Origin: Devosia sp.
GTDB lineage: Bacteria > Pseudomonadota > Alphaproteobacteria > Rhizobiales > Devosiaceae
Assembly: GCF_028290625.1 (NCBI RefSeq)
Contig: NZ_JAQGJM010000021.1
Coordinates: forward strand, 64,253 to 128,252
Length of the DNA: 64,000 bases
Direction: 5' to 3'
Shown in pieces: positions 53,841 to 61,513 of this stretch (positions are counted from its first letter, which is position 1; each line of letters opens with the position of its first letter). Position numbers and translations under genes: made by a program. The notes under the pieces are model-generated. The model worked only from the letters and a program-made list of their open reading frames with translations, did no database searches and was not told the DNA's origin.

Positions 53841-56762
53841 ATGCGCGCCCGAGCCATGGATACGATCATGACGCCAAAGCCCAGCCAGAACCGCGAAATC
53901 ATCGTCCGTGGGGCACGGGAGCATAATCTCAAAGGCATCGACGTACGCCTGCCGCGCGACAGCCTGATCGTGATGACCGGGCTTTCTGGCTCCGGCAAGT
54001 CGTCGCTGGCGTTCGACACCATCTATGCCGAGGGTCAGCGCCGCTATGTCGAGAGCCTGTCCGCCTATGCGCGGCAGTTCCTTGAAATGATGCAGAAGCC
54101 CGATGTCGAGCATATCGAGGGCCTGTCGCCGGCCATCTCCATCGAGCAGAAGACCACCTCGCGCAATCCGCGCTCGACGGTGGGCACGGTCACCGAGATC
54201 TATGACTATCTGCGCCTAATGTTCGCGCGCGTCGGCATTCCCTATTCGCCCGCGACCGGCCTGCCGATTGAAAGCCAGACGGTGTCGCAGATGATCGACA
54301 AGGTCATGGAACTGCCCGAGGGCACACGCCTGTTCCTGCTGGCGCCGATGGTGCGCGGCCGCAAGGGTGAGTACAAGAAGGAACTCGCCGACCTGATGCG
54401 CAAAGGCTTCCAGCGCGTCAAGATCGACGGCGAGTATTACGAGATCGAGGAGGCCCCTGCCCTCGACAAGAAGCTGAAGCATGATCTCGAAGTCGTGGTC
54501 GACCGCATCGTGGTCGGTCCCGATATTGCCGGCCGCCTGGCCGAAAGTTTTGAGACGGCACTCAAGCTGGCCGACGGCATCGCGCTGGTAGAATTCGCCG
54601 ACGAGAAGAACGAAGACGGCACCCAGCGGCAGGTCACATTCTCGGAAAAGTTCGCCTGCCCGGTGAGCGGCTTCACCATTGCCGAAATCGAGCCACGGCT
54701 GTTCTCGTTCAACAACCCCTTCGGCGCCTGCCCGGTTTGCGATGGCCTCGGCACCGAGCAGAAGATCGATCCCAACCAGATCGTGCCCGATGCCAGCCTG
54801 TCGTTGCGCGACGGGGCCATCCTCCCGTGGTCCAAGACCTCGGCGCCCTATTATCTGCAGACGCTAAGCGCCGTGGCCAAGCATTATGGCGCCTCGACCG
54901 GCACCGCCTGGAACGAGCTGCCCTTCGAAGTACAGCATGCGGTCCTCTATGGCACCGGCAAGGAAGCGATCAATTTCGTCTATGACGATGGTCTGCGGCA
55001 GTACAAGACGAGCAAGCCGTTCGAAGGCGTGATCGGTAATCTCGATCGCCGGTACAAAGAGACCGAAAGCGCCGGCATGCGCGAAGAGATCGAGAAATAC
55101 ATGTCGCAGGCGCCTTGCGTGGCCTGTGGCGGCTATCGGCTGAAGCCGGAGACGCTGGCGGTCAAGATCGACGGACTGCATATCGGCCAGGTCACCGAGA
55201 AATCCATCCGGGCGACCTCGGAATGGTTCGAGACGCTGAACGCCAAGCTCAATGACACGCAACGCCAGATCGGCGAACGCATCTTCAAGGAGATCCGCGA
55301 GCGGCTGAACTTCCTCAACGATGTGGGGCTGGATTACCTGACGCTGGCGCGCAATTCCGGCTCGCTCTCGGGTGGCGAAAGCCAGCGCATTCGCCTCGCC
55401 AGCCAGATCGGCTCCGGGCTGACGGGCGTGCTGTATGTGCTCGACGAGCCCTCCATCGGCCTGCATCAGCGCGACAACGCCCGCTTGCTCGACACGCTGC
55501 GGCGGCTACGTGACATCGGCAATACGGTGATCGTGGTCGAGCATGACGAAGACGCCATCATGACCGCCGATTACGTGGTCGATATCGGCCCCGGTGCGGG
55601 CGTGCATGGCGGCCATATCGTCGCCGAAGGCACGCCCGAGGATATCCTCAAGCATCCCGATAGCCTGACCGGGCAATACCTGTCCGGCCGCATGGGCATT
55701 CCGATTCCCGCCGAACGGCGCCAGGCCAAGAAGGGCAAGGCGCTGAGTCTCAAGGGCGCGACCGGCAACAATCTCAAGAACGTCTCGGTCGATGTGCCGC
55801 TGGGCATGTTCGTGGCCATCACCGGCGTATCGGGCGGCGGCAAGTCGACCCTGATGATCGACACCATGTACACCGCCATCGCGCGGCGGCTGAATGGCGC
55901 ACGTGTGATGCCGGCGCCGCATGAGTCGCTGACCGGCCTGGAATTGCTCGACAAGGTCATCGATATCGACCAGTCCCCGATCGGACGGACGCCACGCTCC
56001 AATCCGGCCACCTATACGGGCGCCTTCACGCCGCTGCGCGAGTGGTTTGCCGGCCTGCCGGAAGCCAAGCAGCGCGGCTACGGGCCGGGGCGGTTCTCTT
56101 TCAACGTCAAGGGCGGCCGCTGCGAGAAGTGCGAGGGCGATGGCGTCCTCAAGATCGAGATGCACTTCCTTCCCGACGTCTACGTCACCTGCGACGTCTG
56201 CAAGGGCAAGCGCTACAATCGCGAAACGCTGGAAGTTCAGTTCAAGGGCAAGTCGATCTCCGACGTGCTCGACATGACCATCGACGAGGGCGTCGACTTC
56301 TTCTCGGCGGTGCCGACGATCCGCGAGAAGTTCGCCACGCTCCAGCGGGTCGGGCTGGGTTATGTCAAAGTCGGGCAACCGGCCACGACCCTGTCGGGCG
56401 GCGAGGCGCAGCGCGTCAAGCTTTCCAAGGAGCTCTCCAAGCGGGCAACCGGGCGAACGCTCTACATGCTGGACGAGCCGACCACCGGGCTGCATTTCCA
56501 TGACGTGGCCAAGCTGCTCGAGGTGCTGCACCAGTTGGTGGATGGCGGCAACACCGTCGTCGTCATCGAGCACAATCTGGAAGTCATCAAGACGGCGGAC
56601 TGGGTCATCGACCTGGGACCCGAGGGTGGCGATGGCGGCGGCGAGATTGTGGGTGTGGGGACCCCCGAGACGATTGCCGAGAACAAACGCTCGCATACCG
56701 GGATGTTCTTGAAGGACATCATGTCGCGGCGGCCGCAGTTTTCCAGCAAGGCTGCGGAATAG
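53841..56762 (+). CDS. uvrA: UvrABC system protein A
   Basis: About 973 residues. The frame is open from 53760; ATG at 53841 has GAGG 9 bases upstream, and ATGs at 53856 and 53868 are alternatives. Two ABC ATPase domains: first Walker [10 protein letters not shown] near residues 47-55 and second GVSGGGKST near 660-668, both with LSGGE signatures. The C-terminal zinc finger (CEKC...CDVC) is complete. The first finger reads CPVS...CPVC, so one Cys is Ser. It starts nucleotide excision repair and is under two LexA boxes. Confidence 0.97.
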   Translation: MRARAMDTIMTPKPSQNREIIVRGAREHNLKGIDVRLPRDSLIVMTGLSGSGKSSLAFDTIYAEGQRRYVESLSAYARQFLEMMQKPDVEHIEGLSPAISIEQKTTSRNPRSTVGTVTEIYDYLRLMFARVGIPYSPATGLPIESQTVSQMIDKVMELPEGTRLFLLAPMVRGRKGEYKKELADLMRKGFQRVKIDGEYYEIEEAPALDKKLKHDLEVVVDRIVVGPDIAGRLAESFETALKLADGIALVEFADEKNEDGTQRQVTFSEKFACPVSGFTIAEIEPRLFSFNNPFGACPVCDGLGTEQKIDPNQIVPDASLSLRDGAILPWSKTSAPYYLQTLSAVAKHYGASTGTAWNELPFEVQHAVLYGTGKEAINFVYDDGLRQYKTSKPFEGVIGNLDRRYKETESAGMREEIEKYMSQAPCVACGGYRLKPETLAVKIDGLHIGQVTEKSIRATSEWFETLNAKLNDTQRQIGERIFKEIRERLNFLNDVGLDYLTLARNSGSLSGGESQRIRLASQIGSGLTGVLYVLDEPSIGLHQRDNARLLDTLRRLRDIGNTVIVVEHDEDAIMTADYVVDIGPGAGVHGGHIVAEGTPEDILKHPDSLTGQYLSGRMGIPIPAERRQAKKGKALSLKGATGNNLKNVSVDVPLGMFVAITGVSGGGKSTLMIDTMYTAIARRLNGARVMPAPHESLTGLELLDKVIDIDQSPIGRTPRSNPATYTGAFTPLREWFAGLPEAKQRGYGPGRFSFNVKGGRCEKCEGDGVLKIEMHFLPDVYVTCDVCKGKRYNRETLEVQFKGKSISDVLDMTIDEGVDFFSAVPTIREKFATLQRVGLGYVKVGQPATTLSGGEAQRVKLSKELSKRATGRTLYMLDEPTTGLHFHDVAKLLEVLHQLVDGGNTVVVIEHNLEVIKTADWVIDLGPEGGDGGGEIVGVGTPETIAENKRSHTGMFLKDIMSRRPQFSSKAAE

Positions 56763-56959
56763 TGCTGGTAAGCGACCTCAATGCTAACCAGATGCTAGCG
56801 AATTAGGGACCTTGCGCGGAATCCGCTGACAGGAGTACGCGACGGAATTGTGAAAATGCCATGCGATCGGCGCATGCCGTGGTTGACGTTTACGGCATGG
56901 TGCGGCGGCTCAAATCAGCTCATGCTGCTAAGGTCGTAACCAGTCTAGGAACTCTGCCA

Positions 56960-57112
56960 ATGTTTGTGCGTGCCGTCTGGCGTTCGAAACGCCTGGTCGA
57001 CATCAAGCAAGCGTTGCGGGAAATAGACGTTCCCTCGACGCGAGATGCCGACCTGCTGGGGCTTTGTGCCCCTGACTTCCACAAGATGACGCGCGGTCTG
57101 TTCGACCGCTGA
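56960..57112 (+). CDS. Small hypothetical protein (50 aa)
   Basis: ATG at 56960 follows AGGA 9 bases upstream; the frame is open from an earlier ATG at 56861 (83 codons). The product MFVRAVWRSKRLVDIKQALREI... is basic at the N-terminus and ends HKMTRGLFDR. It resembles the small Arg-rich DUF1127 type in size and position but lacks the LxDIGxxR pattern. Weak support. Confidence 0.35.
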   Translation: MFVRAVWRSKRLVDIKQALREIDVPSTRDADLLGLCAPDFHKMTRGLFDR

Positions 57113-57307
57113 TCTCAGTCATTATAGAGTTTGCGCGGCCGTCGGACCTCCCTCCGGCGGCCGTCGCCATTCCGGCAAGCTTAACGCCGGATGAACGTCG
57201 TTGGTTAAAGACCCGCGTAGACCGCATAGCTTCATTGATAAATGGCCCACTGCTCATCTTGACCGAACCCCACTAGATATATCCTCGTAAACGCAAGGAG
57301 ACTTCAA

Positions 57308-57457
57308 ATGGACATTCGCAAGACTTTCAAAAAGTGGGCCGCTTATCAGCAGACCGTTCGTGAGCTTGCCGCTCTCGACAATCGCCAGCTCAACGACCTG
57401 GGCATTTCGCGCACCGATATCAATCGTATCGCCCGCGACCATGCTTCTTCGCTGTAA
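57308..57457 (+). CDS. DUF1127 small protein (49 aa)
   Basis: AAGGAG then ATG at 57308. The product has a basic N-terminal helix (DIRKTFKKW) and the DUF1127 core ELAALDNRQLNDLGISRTDINRIARDH. DUF1127 proteins are small RNA- or stress-linked proteins in alphaproteobacteria. It is too short for the usual length cutoffs, but the family pattern and a terminator directly after it support it strongly. Confidence 0.85.
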   Translation: MDIRKTFKKWAAYQQTVRELAALDNRQLNDLGISRTDINRIARDHASSL

Positions 57458-57494
57458 GACTGCCCGCGCTAGACTAGCCTCTGAACTAAACCGA

Positions 57495-57527
57495 ACGTCC
57501 GCCTCTTTCTAAGATGCGGGCGTTTTT
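57495..57527 (+). terminator. Terminator after the DUF1127 gene
   Basis: An 8-bp stem ACGTCCGC/GCGGGCGT (one G-T pair) with a 13-base loop, followed by TTTTTC. It sits 38 bp after the stop. Confidence 0.8.
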
Positions 57528-57536
57528 CTTTGTGCC

Positions 57537-58187
57537 CTAGAAAGCCAGTCGCCCAGCCAGTTCGGCGTAGGACACCATGACTACGTTGCGGAACGCCGAA
57601 CGCTCCTCAAGTCGGGCGTACCAGGCCTCAACCGCCCGCATTGCGGGCCTTTCAATCGCCATATCGAACCAGCGATAGAGCGAAACGCCTGCAACAATAT
57701 CGGCATAGCCAAAGTATTCGCCCGACAGATAGGGCCGCCGGGTGAGCTCGGCCTCGAGTATCGCGAAGGCGGCGAGGCTGCTGGCATGGAAGCCGGCGAT
57801 GGCGACCGCGTCATGCTCCTCGACCGGGGTCCGCACCACTGCCCAGAACAGGCCGATCCAGGCCGGTTGAAACGTCGTCGCGGTCCAATCGGTCCATTGA
57901 TCGGCAAGCGCGCGGCGTCGCGGGTCGGCCGGCCACAGGGAAGAATCGCCATAGGTCGCAGCGAGATAGCGCACAATGGCATGGCTTTCCCAGAGGGTGA
58001 CGTCGCCATCCTGCAAGGTGGGGACCAGACCGTTGGGATTGAGGGCGCGATAGGCGTCATCGAGGCCACCGAAGCGCCCACCGACCGGCTTGTGGTCATA
58101 GGACAGCCCAAGCTCTTCGAGCAGCCATTGGGCCTTTTGCACATTGCAGGAGCTTTTGCGGCCCCAAAGGGTCAGCGGCGCGGGCAT
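57537..58187 (-). CDS. Glutathione S-transferase
   Basis: A 216-residue cytosolic GST. The N-terminal thioredoxin-like domain carries the catalytic-region SSCNVQKAQWLLEELGLSY (residues 12-30), NPNGLVPTLQDGDVTLWESHAIVRYL (glutathione site) near 50-75, and a helical C-terminal domain. Most like the beta/theta-type bacterial GSTs. Substrate unknown. Divergent from trmFO. Confidence 0.92.
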   Translation of the reverse strand: MPAPLTLWGRKSSCNVQKAQWLLEELGLSYDHKPVGGRFGGLDDAYRALNPNGLVPTLQDGDVTLWESHAIVRYLAATYGDSSLWPADPRRRALADQWTDWTATTFQPAWIGLFWAVVRTPVEEHDAVAIAGFHASSLAAFAILEAELTRRPYLSGEYFGYADIVAGVSLYRWFDMAIERPAMRAVEAWYARLEERSAFRNVVMVSYAELAGRLAF

Positions 58188-58288
58188 GAGGTGTTCCTTT
58201 TATGCCCATAATCGCGCCGCTAGTGCGTCCGTCAAGGCGGCGGAAAGCTTATGTTGCGCCGGGGGGACGGGCTTGGTATCTGCCAGCC

Positions 58289-59671
58289 ATGGCAAAATCA
58301 GACATCATTCATATCATCGGCGGCGGTCTCGCCGGATCGGAAGCGGCGTGGCAAGCGGCGGAGGCCGGGGTCAAGGTCGTGCTGCACGAGATGCGGCCGG
58401 TCCGCGGCACCGACGCGCACCAGACCGATGGCCTGGCGGAGCTCGTTTGCTCCAATAGTTTCCGCTCCGACGACAAGGACCAGAACGCGGTCGGTCTGCT
58501 GCATGAGGAAATGCGGCGCTGCGGCTCGCTGATCATGCGGATGGCGGATGCCAACGCCCTGCCCGCTGGCGGCGCACTGGCGGTGGACCGCGACGCGTTT
58601 TCCGCAGCGGTAACGGCAGCGATCGAGGGACATGCGAATATCACCATCGACCGGGCAGAAGTCGAAGGCCTGCCGCCGGCCGAGTGGGACAATGTGATCA
58701 TCGCAACGGGGCCGCTGACCTCGCCAGCCTTGGCGGCGGGTATCCAGTCGCTGACGGGCGAGGATGCGCTGGCCTTCTTCGATGCGATCGCACCGATCGT
58801 GCATAAAGACAGCGTCGACATGGACATCGTCTGGGCGCAGTCGCGCTACGACAAGGTGGGTCCGTCGGGCAACGGGGCGGATTATCTGAACTGCCCAATG
58901 GACCAGGACCAGTACAACGCCTTTGTCGACGCCCTGCTCGGCGCCGACCTACATGAGTTCAAGGACTGGGAGAAGGTGCCGTATTTCGACGGTTGCCTGC
59001 CCATCGAGGTGATGGCGGAGCGCGGGCGCGAGACGCTGCGGCACGGGCCGATGAAGCCGGTGGGGCTGACCAATCCACGTAACCCCACGGTCAAGGCCTA
59101 TGCCATCGTGCAGTTGCGGCAGGACAATGCGCTGGGCACGCTGTGGAACATGGTCGGGTTCCAGACCAAGATGCGCTACGGCATCCAGGCGGAGATTTTC
59201 CGCATGATCCCGGGCCTGCAGAATGCGCAATTCGCGCGGCTGGGCGGGTTGCATCGCAATACGTTCCTCAACTCTCCCAAGGTGTTGGGGCCGGATTTGA
59301 AGCTGAAGGCCGATCCGCGCATTCGCTTTGCTGGCCAGGTGACGGGCGTCGAGGGCTATGTCGAGAGCGCCAGCATCGGGCTGGTCGCGGGACGGCTGGC
59401 GGCGGCGGAAGCGCGTGGCGAAGTGATGGCGACGCCGCCGGTGACGACGGCGCTAGGGGCGCTGATCGGGCACATTACCGGTGGGCATATCGAGGGCGAG
59501 GCCTATTCGGGGGCCCGCAGCTTCCAGCCAATGAACGTCAATTTCGGGCTGTTTCCGGAAGTCAAAGTGGTCAAGCCCGAAGGGGTCAAGTGGAAGGGCA
59601 ATGACAAGGTCATCGCCAAGCGCCGGGCGATCACCGGCCGGGCATTGGTGGATATCGGGGACTGGGCCTAG
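58289..59671 (+). CDS. trmFO: Folate-dependent tRNA(uracil-54) methyltransferase TrmFO
   Basis: A 460-residue flavoenzyme from the ATG at 58289 ([21 protein letters not shown], residues 1-21); the longer frame to 58202 overlaps the upstream region of the GST gene. FAD-binding GGGLAG (about 10-15), the Cys-containing [12 protein letters not shown] (about 49-60), and [12 protein letters not shown] with the second catalytic Cys (about 198-209). It makes ribothymidine-54 in tRNA using methylene-tetrahydrofolate. It stands in for TrmA. Confidence 0.96.
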   Translation: MAKSDIIHIIGGGLAGSEAAWQAAEAGVKVVLHEMRPVRGTDAHQTDGLAELVCSNSFRSDDKDQNAVGLLHEEMRRCGSLIMRMADANALPAGGALAVDRDAFSAAVTAAIEGHANITIDRAEVEGLPPAEWDNVIIATGPLTSPALAAGIQSLTGEDALAFFDAIAPIVHKDSVDMDIVWAQSRYDKVGPSGNGADYLNCPMDQDQYNAFVDALLGADLHEFKDWEKVPYFDGCLPIEVMAERGRETLRHGPMKPVGLTNPRNPTVKAYAIVQLRQDNALGTLWNMVGFQTKMRYGIQAEIFRMIPGLQNAQFARLGGLHRNTFLNSPKVLGPDLKLKADPRIRFAGQVTGVEGYVESASIGLVAGRLAAAEARGEVMATPPVTTALGALIGHITGGHIEGEAYSGARSFQPMNVNFGLFPEVKVVKPEGVKWKGNDKVIAKRRAITGRALVDIGDWA

Positions 59672-59692
59672 CCTGCTTCATCGAGGTGACGC

Positions 59693-60142
59693 ATGACGCC
59701 GTCCGCACTTCAGAGTTACCTGCACGATCATATTCCATTGTCCAAGGCGATGGAGGTGAGCGTGGTCTCGATTGCCGATGATGCCGTTGTCCTCAGCGCG
59801 CCGCTGGGGCCGAATATCAATCATCGGGAGACGGTGTTCGGCGGCAGTGCGTCGGCGGTGGCGATATTGGCGTGTTGGTCGCTGCTGCATTTGCGGCTGA
59901 CGGCGGCGGGGCTGGAGAGCCGCGTGGTGATTCAGCGCAATGAGATGGATTATCTGGCACCGATTTCCGGAGCTTTTACGGCGCGGTCATATTTTGAAGT
60001 GGGGGCGAACTGGGATGGGTTCGTGAAGATGCTCGGTCGCAAGGGGCGCGCACGGATTTCGATTGGCGCGGTGCTGGAGTTCGAAGGGCATGAGGCCGGG
60101 CGGCTGACGGGCGAGTTCGTGGCGCTTGGCGCCGGGCTTTAG
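59693..60142 (+). CDS. Hotdog-fold thioesterase (YiiD C-terminal domain family)
   Basis: A 149-residue protein with GAGG before the ATG at 59693. It has the YiiD_C pattern: LHDHIPLSKAM near the N-terminus, PLGPNINHRETVFGGSASAVAILACW near 38-63 and NEMDYLAPISG near 86-96. It is a single hotdog domain that likely acts on an acyl thioester, but the substrate is unknown. It is 21 bp downstream of trmFO and its stop overlaps that of the convergent gene by 4 bp. Confidence 0.85.
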   Translation: MTPSALQSYLHDHIPLSKAMEVSVVSIADDAVVLSAPLGPNINHRETVFGGSASAVAILACWSLLHLRLTAAGLESRVVIQRNEMDYLAPISGAFTARSYFEVGANWDGFVKMLGRKGRARISIGAVLEFEGHEAGRLTGEFVALGAGL

Positions 60143-60981
60143 CGGTTCCGGAAGGTCCACCAGGCGAGGCGCGTAAGCTTGCGCCAGTCGGCATCGTCGG
60201 CGGCGGGCTCGAAGGCGTTGGCCCGGCGGTCCAGCAGGGCGAGTTGAGCCTTCAGCACCGCGATTTGTGCAAATGCCGGGCGGAGCGTCGCCGGTAGCGT
60301 CGCGATGGCCGTTTCGGCTTTGCCGAGATGGTCGCGGGCGAGATCGGTCACCTGCCCCAGCGCTTCGTGCAGGGCCTCGCTCGGTGTGCCCGAGAAGATT
60401 TCACGTTCCTGCACACCGTTGGCGACGAAGATCGACCAGGGCAGCATGATGCGGCCCTGCGACGCCGTATAGCCGAAGGCGCGCAAATGGCCGATCAGGG
60501 CATGGGCGACGCCGAGATGTCCGGCCGCATCGCCGGCCTCGATCAATTCGCCATTGTTGAGGATCATGGCGGCGAGCTGATAGAGCGTCGAGGCGGTTTC
60601 GCCGGCATAACCCTCGAAGGTCGGCAGATCGGGCATAGGGTCGTCGTAGAGATCGAAGCGGCGGGCGCCGAGCAAGCGCTGCAGCGTGCCGATAGGGATG
60701 TTGTAGGCCGCGATGGTGTCGAGCAATGCGTCGGCGACGGGGTTTTGCCGGATAGCGCCATGGCCCTGCCCTTCCAGCGCATCGTTCCACCACTGCAGGC
60801 GGATTTCGCCGGGCGCCGGGTCGGAGACGCGATCACGGATCGAGGCCACGTCGGCGTTGAAGGCATAGAGCGCCACCACGCCGTCGCGGTGCGAGCCGGA
60901 GAGGACGAGGGTCGAGAGGAAGCGGTCACGGTCGGCGGCGCGCAGGGCTTCGGCGGCGTGGATGAAGGATTCTTTGGCCAT
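60139..60981 (-). CDS. NDUFAF6-like squalene/phytoene synthase-fold protein
   Basis: A 280-residue all-helical protein of the squalene/phytoene synthase superfamily. The first motif reads IRDRVSDP, keeping DxxxD, but the second reads GHLGVAHALIGHLRAFGY, where the Asp-rich DxxxD of real synthases is gone. This loss, and FNADVASIRDRVSDPAPGEIRLQWW, matches the mitochondrial complex I factor NDUFAF6. It probably has no prenyl synthase activity. It starts at the ATG at 60981, sharing one base with the stop of the NDUFAF3-like gene. Confidence 0.85.
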   Translation of the reverse strand: MAKESFIHAAEALRAADRDRFLSTLVLSGSHRDGVVALYAFNADVASIRDRVSDPAPGEIRLQWWNDALEGQGHGAIRQNPVADALLDTIAAYNIPIGTLQRLLGARRFDLYDDPMPDLPTFEGYAGETASTLYQLAAMILNNGELIEAGDAAGHLGVAHALIGHLRAFGYTASQGRIMLPWSIFVANGVQEREIFSGTPSEALHEALGQVTDLARDHLGKAETAIATLPATLRPAFAQIAVLKAQLALLDRRANAFEPAADDADWRKLTRLAWWTFRNR

Positions 60982-61364
60982 CAACGAGCCGTATCGACGG
61001 CGATGAGGGCGGCGGCGACGGCGCGGTGTTCGGCCATCAGCACGTTATAGGTGCGCAAAGCTCCACCGGTGGCGATGGCTTCAATGATGACGCTGCGCTC
61101 TCGGAAGGCGGTGCGGATGGCGGGATCGATGGCTGCGATGTCCTTCCCCAAGCCGATGAACAGCACATCGATCTGGTCGGCTACAGCGAGGACGGGCGCC
61201 AGGGCTTCCAGCGTGATCTCGGCGGCAGTCGTCACGTCCCAGGCGAACATGCCGGTGGGCAGGCACAGCAACGAGCCGCGATGCGACATATCGGCGAAGC
61301 GGAATCCGTGATTGCCGTAGGCGTCGATCATGACTTGCTGGGGATAGTGGCCGGTGTCGGTCAT
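60981..61364 (-). CDS. Mth938/NDUFAF3-like protein
   Basis: A 127-residue protein from the ATG at 61364 (AAAGG upstream). It has the Mth938 domain core GNHGFRFADMSHRGSLLCLPTG and DVLFIGLGKDIAAIDPAIR, with the late GGALRTYNVLMAEHRAVAAALIA. The family fold resembles the mitochondrial NDUFAF3. It has no known catalytic residues. It lies between secDF and the NDUFAF6-like gene on the same strand, overlapping the latter, so co-expression is likely. Confidence 0.9.
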   Translation of the reverse strand: MTDTGHYPQQVMIDAYGNHGFRFADMSHRGSLLCLPTGMFAWDVTTAAEITLEALAPVLAVADQIDVLFIGLGKDIAAIDPAIRTAFRERSVIIEAIATGGALRTYNVLMAEHRAVAAALIAVDTAR

Positions 61365-61395
61365 GGGTGGCCTTTGGTTGCGGTGAGCGCCAAGG

Positions 61396-61445
61396 CCCCC
61401 CTCATCCGCCCTTCGGGCACCTTCTCCCACGAGGGGAGAAGGGGG
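61396..61445. repeat. Intergenic repeat unit, CCTCATCCGCCCTTCGGGC type
   Basis: A 50-bp unit with two internal hairpins (GCCCTTCGGGC; CTTCTCCC-ACGA-GGGGAGAAG) in the gap between secDF and the NDUFAF3-like gene. This sequence type is a familiar Hyphomicrobiales intergenic repeat. Confidence 0.6.
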
Positions 61446-61513
61446 CTCGGTGGTTGGGACGGACCGGGGTCATCCCTCCCTCGTGAGAATAGTCGGGGTT
61501 AGGATCCCCTGCC

